Shown in pieces: positions 8,769 to 17,407 of a stretch of 64,000 nucleotides of DNA. The DNA is from Granulicella pectinivorans (GTDB lineage Bacteria; Acidobacteriota; Terriglobia; Terriglobales; Acidobacteriaceae). The first letter of the stretch is position 1. Each line of letters opens with the position of its first letter. Below the pieces are notes generated by a model, which saw nothing but the letters and a program-made list of their open reading frames with translations, had not been told where the DNA came from and did no database searches. Position numbers and translations under genes: made by a program. The stretch covers positions 186,001 to 250,000 of the forward strand of contig NZ_FOZL01000002.1 of assembly GCF_900114625.1 (NCBI RefSeq), in the 5' to 3' direction.

Positions 8769-9806
8769 CTACTGCGAGGGGGCATAATACCCCTGTCGAT
8801 TGTGAACCGTCAGTTGAGGCAGGCCCGGCGGAGGAAGCAGCCGCACCTTCAATTTACGCCAGTTCCCGTCCTTCCTCACCTCCGAAGGCTTGTACCCCAC
8901 CACATATTCGTTCCGCAGCTCGGCCGAGATGCGCGTCGCGATATCGCCCAGGTCGCCAAGATCCCCGACCTTGAACAAACGCCCGCCCGTCATCTCGCAC
9001 ACGTCCGTCAGTAAAATCGGTCCCATCTGCTCCTCCTGCGTCGGCGCGTACTGGTCGAAGATGCCGATGGAGTAGATCTGCAGATCGCTCTCCCGCACCA
9101 CGCGGCGCAGCTCCCCCTCGGTATAACGGCTCCGGTTATCGCCACCATCCGAGATAATCAACAGCGCCCTCCTCTCCTGCTTCGCGGACCTCAGCTTATT
9201 GACGCCCAAATACACCGCATCGATTAACGCTGTGCGATTTTCGGGCTTCAACATCACCATCCGCGCCTCTACATCGTCTACATCGGACGTATAGTCGACG
9301 ATCACCGCCGGCCGGTCGTTGAACCCCACAACGAAGAACTCATCCTGCGGGTTGCAGGTGCGCAGAAACTCCGTCAACGCCTTCCGCGCGCGGATAAACT
9401 TGGAGCTCATACTGCCGCTCAAATCGAAGATGATGCCGATCGAAATCGGCGTATCGTCCGTCGAGAAGCTCTTGATCGTCTGTCCCACGCCATTGTCGAA
9501 GATCTGGAAGTTCTCCTTCTCCAGCCCCGTCACCAGCCGTCCCAGCGGATCGGTCACCGTCATCGGCACCAGCACCAGGCTCGCGTCCACACGCAACCGC
9601 GCCGTCCGCGTGTTGACCAGCGGTTGCCCATCCGGCCCGACCACCGCGGGATTCACCTCAGCCGGAGTCTTCGGTGCAGGCGCCGGCTGCGGCGTCACCA
9701 CCTGTCCCAGCGGATTCTCCTGCGCCCACACATGTCCGCCAAGAAAAAGACAGGCAATCAAACCCAGCCGTAACCCAAACCGTCTACTACCCGTCACATC
9801 CCGCAT
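8769..9806 (-). CDS. VWFA-related domain protein, secreted (paralogue)
   Basis: A 345-aa protein with the same layout as its downstream neighbour: signal peptide (FGLRLGLIACLFLGGHVWAQ), a Pro-rich stretch, the pre-VWA segment (KENFQIFDNGVGQTIKSF) and a VWA domain with the MIDAS motif DLSGSM and a later ISDGGDN. The C-terminus contains RNEYVVGYKPSE, matching TQYSIAYRSTN in the paralogue, so similarity spans the whole mature protein. The start at 9806 is chosen for its signal peptide; an upstream TTG at 9845 is possible but less likely. Probably co-transcribed with the 7548-8642 gene (126-base gap). Confidence 0.82.
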   Translation of the reverse strand: MRDVTGSRRFGLRLGLIACLFLGGHVWAQENPLGQVVTPQPAPAPKTPAEVNPAVVGPDGQPLVNTRTARLRVDASLVLVPMTVTDPLGRLVTGLEKENFQIFDNGVGQTIKSFSTDDTPISIGIIFDLSGSMSSKFIRARKALTEFLRTCNPQDEFFVVGFNDRPAVIVDYTSDVDDVEARMVMLKPENRTALIDAVYLGVNKLRSAKQERRALLIISDGGDNRSRYTEGELRRVVRESDLQIYSIGIFDQYAPTQEEQMGPILLTDVCEMTGGRLFKVGDLGDLGDIATRISAELRNEYVVGYKPSEVRKDGNWRKLKVRLLPPPGLPQLTVHNRQGYYAPSQ

Positions 9807-9896
9807 AATGTTCCCAGCCCTCTCATCCCCGAACAAGCCCTGCAAGACAACCGAATCCCCAATGCCGCGTCTGCTGCAAACGCTTTGATATCCCCT

Positions 9897-11537
9897 ATGC
9901 CCACACCACCACGCCAGCAGACTACACCGCCACTTGCTGCTTCCGCCACCCTATCCACAAAGGGAGGACAAGTCTTTCGTATCCTCACAGTCGCCGCTCT
10001 CGGCATGGCCGCGCTTCTCGCCCTCTTCCCTCCCGTGGGCCATGACCAGCTCTGGTGCCTCTACGTCGCCCAGCGCATGCTCGCCGGAGCCAGGCTCTAC
10101 GGACCCGAGCTGTTCGAGTCCAATCCACCGTTGATCATGGGTGCGTCCTTGCTGCTCGCGCATATCGCGCAACTCACACACATCCCCATCACGGTGCTGT
10201 TCAAGCTTGCGGTCGTCGCCATCGAGCTCACCTCCGCGCTCCTCAGCCACAGAATCCTACAAGGTCTTTACCCCGGCATGAAGGCGAACACGCGCTGGTT
10301 TCTGACCTTCGCATATGTGGTCATCTACGCCGTCATGCCTGCACGCGACTTCGGCCAGCGCGACCATCTGCTCGCCATCCTCTGCCTACCCTACGTATTA
10401 GCCGCCGCATTGGATGCCAGCCAACAAAACCGGGTGCCCCACATCTCGCACCTGAGATATGGGAATACCGCCACCTGTCTCTCCATCGCCACACGCATCC
10501 TCATTGCCCTGGCCGCCGCGATCGGCATCTGCCTCAAGCCCCACAACGCCCTGCTCGTTCTCACCTCCGAGCTTCTCCTCCTGGCCTCCACCCGGAAACG
10601 CAGACTCTTCCGCCCGGAACTCGTCACGATCCTGGCCACCGGTGCCCTCTATCTTGCCGCCGTCCGCACCCTCACCCCCGACTACCTCACCCAGGTCGTC
10701 CCCCTGCTCAAAGATGTCTACTGGGCCATCGGCCACCTCACCCCGCTGCAACTCGCCGGCGAAGCGATTCAGCTGCATCTCCTAGCACTGAGTGTGCTCG
10801 CACTCTACCTTCGCAAGGGCTGGCGCGAGAGCGGTCTCACCATCGCATTCCTCTTTGCCGCAGGCCTCGCCAGCACCGCTGCCTACTATCTCCAGGGCAC
10901 CGGCTGGTACTACCAGCAGATCCCGGCGCTGTCATTCTTCGCCGCCGCCCTCGCCCTCCAACTTGCCGACGCCTGGGACGAACTCATCGTTCCCACCTGC
11001 GCTCCCGTGGCTGCACTCTCGCTCTCCCTCCTAGCCCTCGGCCTCACGGCCCACTTCACCAACTACCCCTTCATCCCCTCCCGTTCCTTCCCCATCGACG
11101 CCCCCGACGAATCCTTCTTCACCGACCTCGCCCCCAACACCCCCGTCGCCATTCTCACCACCTCCGTCGACGACACCGTCATGCCCACCGCCAAGTACCA
11201 CCTCCTCTGGGCGCAGCGCACCAACAACCTCTGGATCCTCCCCGCGCTCCTCCGCAACGAGTCCGGCCCACGCCCCCAGCACATCATCCCCCCAGCCCGC
11301 CTCGCCGAGCTCGAAGCCCTCCAGCACCGCTTCATGGTCGAAGACCTCAACCGCTGGCACCCTCAGCTCATCCTCATCAACCGCTGCCAGGACCCCAGCG
11401 TCCAGTGCCAGGTCATCGAAGACCGCCACGACGACCTCCTCGCCTGGTTCAACCGCGACCCCGCCTTCCGGGCCGCCTTCAGCTCCTACCGCTACGCAGG
11501 CTCCAAAGGAGACTTCGATGCCTACCTCCTTCCCTGA
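9897..11537 (+). CDS. Polytopic membrane protein, GT-C glycosyltransferase-like
   Basis: A 546-aa protein with about ten transmembrane helices. The first external loop reads GHDQLWCLYVAQRMLAGARL and then ...ESNPPLIM, a layout typical of GT-C membrane glycosyltransferases of the ArnT/PMT type (acidic residue after helix 1, NPP before helix 2). A second loop has PARDFGQRDH. The soluble C-terminal part (~390-546) has Trp/His/Arg-rich segments. It would use a polyprenyl-phosphate sugar to modify a lipid or protein; donor and acceptor are unknown. Residues ~178-190 (NRVPHISHLRYGN) are encoded by a REP-like repeat inserted in frame in a loop between helices. The ATG at 9897 is preferred to a TTG at 9885. 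Confidence 0.65.
   Translation: MPTPPRQQTTPPLAASATLSTKGGQVFRILTVAALGMAALLALFPPVGHDQLWCLYVAQRMLAGARLYGPELFESNPPLIMGASLLLAHIAQLTHIPITVLFKLAVVAIELTSALLSHRILQGLYPGMKANTRWFLTFAYVVIYAVMPARDFGQRDHLLAILCLPYVLAAALDASQQNRVPHISHLRYGNTATCLSIATRILIALAAAIGICLKPHNALLVLTSELLLLASTRKRRLFRPELVTILATGALYLAAVRTLTPDYLTQVVPLLKDVYWAIGHLTPLQLAGEAIQLHLLALSVLALYLRKGWRESGLTIAFLFAAGLASTAAYYLQGTGWYYQQIPALSFFAAALALQLADAWDELIVPTCAPVAALSLSLLALGLTAHFTNYPFIPSRSFPIDAPDESFFTDLAPNTPVAILTTSVDDTVMPTAKYHLLWAQRTNNLWILPALLRNESGPRPQHIIPPARLAELEALQHRFMVEDLNRWHPQLILINRCQDPSVQCQVIEDRHDDLLAWFNRDPAFRAAFSSYRYAGSKGDFDAYLLP
10428..10464 (+). repeat. REP-like hairpin repeat inside a coding sequence (copy A)
   Basis: CCGGGTGCCCCACATCTCG (10430-10448) also occurs exactly in copy B at 31558-31596. 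The second arm GAGATATGGG pairs with CCCACATCTC with one mismatch. It lies inside the GT-C-like gene without breaking its frame and encodes part of an inter-helix loop. Confidence 0.7.
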
Positions 11538-11612
11538 CCATCGAAAAGAATGGTTCTTTCCCCCTTCGCATGAGGGATTCGCGGCGGATTCTCCCGTGCT
11601 ATTCTTGTGGCC

Positions 11613-12089
11613 ATGCGAGCGCATATTCTCCTATTCTTCGCCATGCTGACGCCTGCGCAACACCGCGCCGACGATCCCGCGACCGTCACCCTGGAGACAA
11701 TGCGCGATCGCTACCGGCCTCTTCTCGTCTTCGCCCCCACCGGCAAGGATCCGGACTTCCTCCGGCAGCTTCACCTCGTTGCCGCGGACCAATCCGAGTT
11801 GCAGGAGCGTGAAGTCCTCCTGGTCCCACTCACCAGCACGTCCGAGGCAAGACCAGCATGCGTCCCAGGCACCAGCGCCCACATGGAACCCGAAGCCGCT
11901 GCCGCCGCCCGCCGGCGCTTCCACATCCCACCCAACTCCTTCACCGTCGTCCTCCTCGGCAAGGACGGCGGCGAAAAGCTCCGTTCCCAAACCCCGATCC
12001 CCATCCGGACCCTCCTCCAAACCATCGATTCCATGCCGATGCGCCAGCAGGAAATCCACGACCGCCATACGGAACCAAAAACACCGTAA
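11613..12089 (+). CDS. DUF4174 domain protein
   Basis: A 158-aa protein beginning with a short hydrophobic N-terminus (RAHILLFFAMLTP) that may be a signal peptide. The core has the DUF4174 pattern: RPLLVFAPTGKDPDFLRQL, a central basic/acidic segment, FTVVLLGKDGGEKLRS and the C-terminal TIDSMPMRQQEI. The family has a thioredoxin-like look and unknown function. The ATG at 11613 is used; a GTG at 11607 in the same frame is possible. It sits 75 bases after the GT-C-like gene in the same direction. AAAGAA-TGG-TTCTTT just before the start region is a weak hairpin only. Confidence 0.75.
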   Translation: MRAHILLFFAMLTPAQHRADDPATVTLETMRDRYRPLLVFAPTGKDPDFLRQLHLVAADQSELQEREVLLVPLTSTSEARPACVPGTSAHMEPEAAAAARRRFHIPPNSFTVVLLGKDGGEKLRSQTPIPIRTLLQTIDSMPMRQQEIHDRHTEPKTP

Positions 12090-12249
12090 CCTCGTATGCC
12101 TCAAAGTCATCTATCATGTGAATTCGGTTTAAACTCCGTCACGCGACCCGGAAACGCCAGCCCAACCCCCGGGTACCCCCTCTCCGCGGCATGTGCGCTC
12201 CCCAGCCGCCGCCGAGACCAGAAGCACCGGCTCCAGAAAGGTGTCCCTC

Positions 12250-13773
12250 ATGGCCACGACCCCACAACTCGATCTCTCCGAACCCACCTATAAAGAGGGC
12301 CGACGCCTCCCGCATGCGCCCGAGCAACCAACCCCCGTCCCGCAGATCGTCGAAGCGCTCCGCTCCGTCCCCGCCCTCGAAGGCCTCACCGACGAGGAGT
12401 ACACCTGGATCGCCACCCACGGCACAGAGGTCGTCGGCGAAGACGGAACCCTGCTCTTCGAGGAGGGCGAGCCCGCCAACACGCTCGAGTTCATCCTCAC
12501 CGGAGAGATCCAGGTACGGCGCCGCCGCGGCGGATCCGTCTCGCTCTTCATCGGCCGCGCAGGCCAGATGACCGGCAAACTGCCCTTCTCGCGCATGAAG
12601 ACCTACGGCGGCGAGGGCTACTCCGTGGGCTCCATCTGGTCCCTCCGCATCCACGAGTCGCTCTTCCCCGAGCTGCTCGCCGCCATCCCCTCCATGGGAC
12701 AGCGCTCCGTCTCCATCCTGCTCGACCGCGTCCGCGAGTTCACCCGCATGGAGCAGCAGACCGAGAAGCTCCAGGCCCTCGGCAAGCTCGCCGCGAACCT
12801 CGCCCACGAGCTCAACAACCCCGCCTCCGCCGCCCAGCGGTCCGCCGCCTCCCTCTTCACGGAGCTCGGCGAGTACGGCAAGCACAAGTACCGGCTCGGC
12901 GAACTCGGCCTCGACCAGCCCACATGCAACGCCTACATGAACTGGGTCAACCAGACCCGGCTCGGCCTCGGCGACTCGCCCATCCAGCCCGTCGAATCCG
13001 GTTCGCTCCAGCTTGCCGACCGCGAAGACGCCATCTCCGCCTGGCTTGAACAGCATCACGTCCCCGACCCCTGGAAGATCGCGCCCTCGCTCGCCGAGAC
13101 CACCATCGGCGTCGATCAGCTCCAGGAACTCGCCGATATGTCCTCGCCTGAGCTTCTGCCGCTCGCCGTCTCCGCCTTCGCCAGCGCCCTGCGCGTCGAA
13201 CGCATGGCGGAAACGGTCCTCAACTCCACAGTCCGCATCTTCGACCTCATCTCCGCCATCAAGGACTACTCCTACATGGATCAGGCTCCGATCCAGGAGG
13301 TCGACATCGCGCAAAGCCTTGAAAACACACTGGCGATGTTCAACGCGCGCCTGCGCGGCATCGCCGTCGAGGTCAACTTCGATCGTGCCATGCCCACCCT
13401 CCGGGCTTATGGCTCGGAGCTCAATCAGGTCTGGACCGCGCTGATCGAGAACGCCATCGACGCCATCGACCGCAACCCGGTCGTCAGCCCCGATGCCCCC
13501 CGCGGCACCCTGCGCCTCACCACTCACCTCGCCGGCCAGTATGCGCTGGTCGAGGTAGCGGACTCCGGCCCGGGCATCTCCGACGCCCTCAAATCCCGCA
13601 TCTTCGAGCCGTTCTTCACCACCAAACCAGTCGGCCAGGGCCTCGGCCTCGGTCTCGACACCGTCCAGCGCATCGTCGGCAAGCACTTCGGCTACGTCAC
13701 GGTCGACACCAGCATCCCCAACACCACCTGCTTCCAGGTACGGTTGCCGCTCGATCAGGCTGAGGCCTTCTAA
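12250..13773 (+). CDS. Sensor histidine kinase with N-terminal cyclic-nucleotide-binding domain
   Basis: A 507-aa soluble kinase. Residues ~40-150 form a cNMP-binding-type domain (LFEEGEPANTLEFILTGEIQV). The dimerisation/phosphoacceptor helix holds KLAANLAHELNNPASA, whose His (~residue 186) is the expected phosphorylation site. The ATPase domain follows with the N box (WTALIENAIDAID), G1 (VADSGPGIS), F box (IFEPFFTTK) and G2 (GQGLGLGLDTVQRI). No transmembrane segments are seen, so it senses an internal signal. No response regulator is adjacent; the partner must be elsewhere. AAAGGTG precedes the chosen ATG; the GTG at 12241 is an alternative. Whether the sensor domain binds cAMP, c-di-GMP or nothing is not decidable here. 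Confidence 0.88.
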   Translation: MATTPQLDLSEPTYKEGRRLPHAPEQPTPVPQIVEALRSVPALEGLTDEEYTWIATHGTEVVGEDGTLLFEEGEPANTLEFILTGEIQVRRRRGGSVSLFIGRAGQMTGKLPFSRMKTYGGEGYSVGSIWSLRIHESLFPELLAAIPSMGQRSVSILLDRVREFTRMEQQTEKLQALGKLAANLAHELNNPASAAQRSAASLFTELGEYGKHKYRLGELGLDQPTCNAYMNWVNQTRLGLGDSPIQPVESGSLQLADREDAISAWLEQHHVPDPWKIAPSLAETTIGVDQLQELADMSSPELLPLAVSAFASALRVERMAETVLNSTVRIFDLISAIKDYSYMDQAPIQEVDIAQSLENTLAMFNARLRGIAVEVNFDRAMPTLRAYGSELNQVWTALIENAIDAIDRNPVVSPDAPRGTLRLTTHLAGQYALVEVADSGPGISDALKSRIFEPFFTTKPVGQGLGLGLDTVQRIVGKHFGYVTVDTSIPNTTCFQVRLPLDQAEAF

Positions 13774-13806
13774 CAGCAACTCGGAAGGGACAAATGAAAA
13801 ACGAAA

Positions 13807-13843
13807 GGCGGACAAGCCAAGCTCTTGCTTGGACTGATCCGCC
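13807..13843 (+). terminator. Hairpin after the histidine kinase
   Basis: GGCGGA (13807-13812) pairs with TCCGCC (13838-13843), with an inner CCAAGC-TCTT-GCTTGG stem. It is followed by TCTCATCTCTTT. It lies between convergent genes and probably terminates the kinase transcript. Confidence 0.6.
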
Positions 13844-13895
13844 TCTCATCTCTTTGATCCTGGTAACGCCTCGCTTTGAGTGAGCCGTTCAATCT

Positions 13896-14180
13896 TTATT
13901 TGGTGACTTCAACCCCACGCCAGAAGGCCACATGGTGCTTCACATTGCGTGCCGAGGGCTTCGGATCGGGGTAGTACCAGGCTGCATCCGGGTTATCCTG
14001 GCCGTCCACGATCAGCGTGTAGTAACGCGCCTGCCCCTTCCATGGGCAGCTTGACGTCGTAGAACTGGCTCGCAGAAACTCCCGCTTGACCGACTCTTCG
14101 GGGAAATAGACATTGCCTTCAACCATCTCAAACGTCTCGCTCTCAGCGATCGTCTGACCATTCCAGACTGCCTTAGCCAT
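13896..14180 (-). CDS. DUF427 domain protein
   Basis: A 94-aa protein covering one complete DUF427 domain: the N-terminal KAVWNGQTIAES, the VYFPEESV strand, SSCPWKGQARYYTL, and the C-terminal AAWYYPDPKP and HHVAFWRGVEV. These conserved Trp/Tyr/Cys positions define the family; its biochemical role is unknown. The ATG at 14180 gives the normal family length; longer readings add a poorly conserved 43-residue N-terminus. A GGAGG lies 15 bases upstream, which is far. It reads in the same direction as topA upstream but a hairpin at 14316-14373 separates them. Confidence 0.85.
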   Translation of the reverse strand: MAKAVWNGQTIAESETFEMVEGNVYFPEESVKREFLRASSTTSSCPWKGQARYYTLIVDGQDNPDAAWYYPDPKPSARNVKHHVAFWRGVEVTK

Positions 14181-14315
14181 AACCAGTTTTGAAACCTCCA
14201 CGGACCTGAGCACCGCGCGGAACGTACCCGCGCCGAAAAGCAGCCGTCCAGCGTTTGTAACAGAATTGTCCACGAAAAGCCAACGACGAGATATATCAGC
14301 CCTGCGCAACGAAAT

Positions 14316-14373
14316 CGGGTAGCCCTGACGTCGGCCGGCAGGAAACTCCTCCCGGTCAACGTCAGGCCACCCG
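14316..14373 (-). terminator. Hairpin downstream of topA
   Basis: CGGGTAGCCCTGACGT (14316-14331) pairs with ACGTCAGGCCACCCG (14359-14373) with one bulge and one mismatch. It begins eight bases after the topA stop codon (reading the minus strand). No strong T-run follows. It probably terminates topA; the 14181-14315 stretch holds nothing else visible except the upstream region of the DUF427 gene. Confidence 0.55.
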
Positions 14374-14380
14374 AAAACCC

Positions 14381-17143
14381 TTACGCAGCGCTCTCCACAA
14401 CCTCTTCCACCGGCTCCGGAGCCGGCTCCGCGATCTTCTTCTTATAGTTGCAGGTAATCGCCGGTGGCGGCTCCTCCGGAGCACCCTTCTTGGCGCGCTT
14501 CTTCGGCAAACCGTCGTGGTTGTGCGGACATACCAGGAACGTCCCCTCGCTGTTCGTCAACTCCAGCAGATACGTCGAGTTCTTCTTCGGACAGGGCTCA
14601 TTCACTAGCTTGATGTTCGAGGCAAAATCGCACTTCGGATACTTCGTGCATCCGTAGAACGTATCGCCCCGCTTCGTCTTCCGCGCTGCGATATCCCCGC
14701 CACACTTCGGGCAAGGCACCTCCAGCAGCTCCTGCTTCACATACTTGCACTTCGGATAGCCCGAGCACGAGATGAACTCGCCATACGAACCATTCCGCAG
14801 CAGCAACGGCTTCCCGCACTTCGGGCACGCCTCTTCCAGCTCCACCGGAGGCTTCTGCTGCACCTTCTGCGTCAGCTTGCGGATCGTCTTGCACGGCGGA
14901 TCGTCCGAGTAACCCGGGCAGCTCATGAACGGACCCCACGGTCCATTCTTCAGCACCATCACCCGCCCGCAGTTATCGCAGAACTCCTCCTCCGCCTCGG
15001 CATCCGCGCCCGGAGCCGTCAGATCCGGCTTCGCCGCGAAGTTCTCCTTGGTAAAGTCGCAGCTATCCGGCTCAACCACCACCTTCGCCGAACCGCCGCC
15101 GGCAGCATTCACCGCGGCAATCAGCTCCTTCTGGTTCTCAGCCTTCACCGGCTGCTCATGAAGATCCGAGACAAACGGCTTCACCAGCATCGGATACGGG
15201 AACTTCGCCGTAATCGCTTTGACCACGGCCTTCGGATCCTTCTTCCATGTACTCGCCGCCACCGTCACCGGCTTCGCCTTCGAGAAAGCCGAGCAGGCAA
15301 AGAAGCTGCCGAACTTGCCCCACTTCAGAATCAGCGGACTGCCGCACTTGTCGCAGATCTCCTCCGTCTGCACCTCGCTCCGCTTGATGTCTTCCATGTT
15401 CTCGCTGGCCACTTCGAGCTCTTCCTCAAAGTGCCCGTAGAACCCCTTCAGCAGGTCCGTCCAGCGCTCCTTGCCCTCTTCGACCGCGTCCAGCTCGCCC
15501 TCAAGCTTCGCCGTGTACTGCGCATCGAAGATGTAAGGAAAGTTCTTCACCAGCAGCCCCGTCACGACCGTGCCGATCTCCGTCGGGACGAACTTGCCCT
15601 GGATCTTCTTCACATAGTCGCGATCCTGAATCGTATTGATGATCGACGCGTACGTCGAAGGACGCCCGATCCCCTGCTCTTCCAGCACCTTCACCAGACT
15701 CGCTTCGTTGTAGCGCGGCGGTGGCTCCGTAAACTTCTGCTCCGGATCGATCCCATCAACCGCGAGCGCCTGCCCGGCAACCACATCCGGCAGAGTCGTA
15801 TCTTCCGACGCATTCTCCCAGACCGCCAGGAAGCCATCGAACTTCATGATCGAACCCGACACGCGGAAGTCGTACGTCTTGTCCGCCTTGGCCGCAATCT
15901 CCACCGTCGTCTGGTCGAACACCGCCGGCGTCATCTGCGACGAGACAAACTTCTGCCAGATCAGGTTGTAGAGCTTGTACTGCTCCTCCGATAGGAAGCC
16001 GCGAATCGACTCCGGCGTGTACTCCACATGCGTCGGACGAATCGCCTCGTGGGCGTCCTGCGCGTCTTTCTTGCCCTTATAATCCAGTGGTTCCTTCGGC
16101 AGATACTTCTCGCCATGCTTCTTCCCGACATACTCCCGGGCCTCGGTCACCGCATCGGCCGAGACGCGCGTCGAATCGGTACGCATGTACGTAATGAGAC
16201 CGACCGTCCCATCCGCGCCAATCTCCACGCCTTCATACAATCTCTGCGCCACACCCATCGTGCGCCGTACATTGAAGCCCAGCCGTCCCGCCGCATCCTG
16301 CTGCAGCTTCGACGTCGTATAAGGAGCCGTCGGATTCCGCTTCCGCTCCTTGCGCTCCACGGACGCAACCGTCCACTTTGCCTTCTTCAACTGCGCAACG
16401 ACCGCTTCCGTCAGCTCGCCATTCGCCAGCGCCCCGGAGAGAAACTGTTCCTTCCCCTCCTTGTCCACGCCGTTGGAAACACGCGCAACCTGCCCGTCGA
16501 TGCCCGTGAACTTCGCGCCGAACTCCGTGCCGCCAGCCTTCAGCCGAGCTCCGATGTTCCAGTACTCCACCGGCTGAAACGCATTGATCTCGCTCTCGCG
16601 TTCCACAATCAAACGCAGCGCCACGGTCTGCACACGCCCCGCACTCAACCCGCGGCGAACCTTGTCCCACAGCAGAGGCGAAACCTGGTAACCCACCAGG
16701 CGATCCAGCACACGACGCGTCTGCTGCGCGTCCACAAGGTTCTCGTCCACATCGCGAGCCAGCAGGAACGCGGCCTTCACAGCCTTCTGCGTAATTTCGT
16801 TGAAGGTCACACGCCGCAGCTTGCTCTTGTCCTTCATCATCGGCAGCAACTGGATCGCGAGGTGCGCGGCAATCGCCTCGCCTTCGCGATCGGGATCCGG
16901 TGCCAGGTACACAAAGTCTGCCTTCGCCGCCAGCTTCTGCAACCGCTCTACGATCTTCTCTTTTCCAGGCGACACAATCAGTGTCGGCTCGAACGTCCGC
17001 TTCTTCAGCTCGACGCCGATGTCGTTCTTCGGCAGGTCCATGATGTGGCCAAGCGAGGCCTCCACAATGAACTCATTCCCGAGATATTTATTGATCGTCT
17101 TCGCCTTGGCAGGCGACTCGACGATCACCAAAGATTTAGCCAT
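14381..17143 (-). CDS. topA: DNA topoisomerase I
   Basis: Type IA topoisomerase that relaxes negative supercoils. The 920-aa protein starts at 17143 with AKSLVIVESPAKAKTI, preceded by AAGGGAAGAA. The TOPRIM domain holds the acidic motif APDPDREGEAIAAHL (~residues 88-102). The active-site Tyr is in GLITYMRTDSTR (~residue 310). The C-terminal part carries a chain of zinc ribbons starting CDKCGSPLILKWG, CDNCGRVMVLKNG, CPKCGKPLLLRNG and CPKCGGDIAARKT, plus a degenerate last one (CPKKNS...CPHNHDG), then a Lys/Glu/Pro-rich tail. dprA lies upstream in the same direction, 264 bases away, an arrangement seen in many bacteria. Confidence 0.97.
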   Translation of the reverse strand: MAKSLVIVESPAKAKTINKYLGNEFIVEASLGHIMDLPKNDIGVELKKRTFEPTLIVSPGKEKIVERLQKLAAKADFVYLAPDPDREGEAIAAHLAIQLLPMMKDKSKLRRVTFNEITQKAVKAAFLLARDVDENLVDAQQTRRVLDRLVGYQVSPLLWDKVRRGLSAGRVQTVALRLIVERESEINAFQPVEYWNIGARLKAGGTEFGAKFTGIDGQVARVSNGVDKEGKEQFLSGALANGELTEAVVAQLKKAKWTVASVERKERKRNPTAPYTTSKLQQDAAGRLGFNVRRTMGVAQRLYEGVEIGADGTVGLITYMRTDSTRVSADAVTEAREYVGKKHGEKYLPKEPLDYKGKKDAQDAHEAIRPTHVEYTPESIRGFLSEEQYKLYNLIWQKFVSSQMTPAVFDQTTVEIAAKADKTYDFRVSGSIMKFDGFLAVWENASEDTTLPDVVAGQALAVDGIDPEQKFTEPPPRYNEASLVKVLEEQGIGRPSTYASIINTIQDRDYVKKIQGKFVPTEIGTVVTGLLVKNFPYIFDAQYTAKLEGELDAVEEGKERWTDLLKGFYGHFEEELEVASENMEDIKRSEVQTEEICDKCGSPLILKWGKFGSFFACSAFSKAKPVTVAASTWKKDPKAVVKAITAKFPYPMLVKPFVSDLHEQPVKAENQKELIAAVNAAGGGSAKVVVEPDSCDFTKENFAAKPDLTAPGADAEAEEEFCDNCGRVMVLKNGPWGPFMSCPGYSDDPPCKTIRKLTQKVQQKPPVELEEACPKCGKPLLLRNGSYGEFISCSGYPKCKYVKQELLEVPCPKCGGDIAARKTKRGDTFYGCTKYPKCDFASNIKLVNEPCPKKNSTYLLELTNSEGTFLVCPHNHDGLPKKRAKKGAPEEPPPAITCNYKKKIAEPAPEPVEEVVESAA

Positions 17144-17407
17144 TTCTTCCCTTCGTTCCACCAGAGCCGCGAAACCCAATTGCTTCGCGCTCCAAATCCA
17201 CCTGTTTCATTGCGAACCTAACACGACTTGCCGAAAACAATCCAATCGGCCATTTTCATCCCACCTCAAAATCTATGGATGGAACAGCCTTTCCCGTCGC
17301 CCGTCCGGTTGTCATCCCCCAAGGGGATCTGCGCTTGTTTCTACGTTTCCACAACGGCGGTAATCACCCATTAGAACGCTCGACAAACCAAAAAGGTTCA
17401 ACGCCCC

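Noticed and set aside
14181..14309. N-terminal extension of the DUF427 protein
   Set aside because: The extra 43 residues do not fit the family and the ATG at 14180 gives the normal length.
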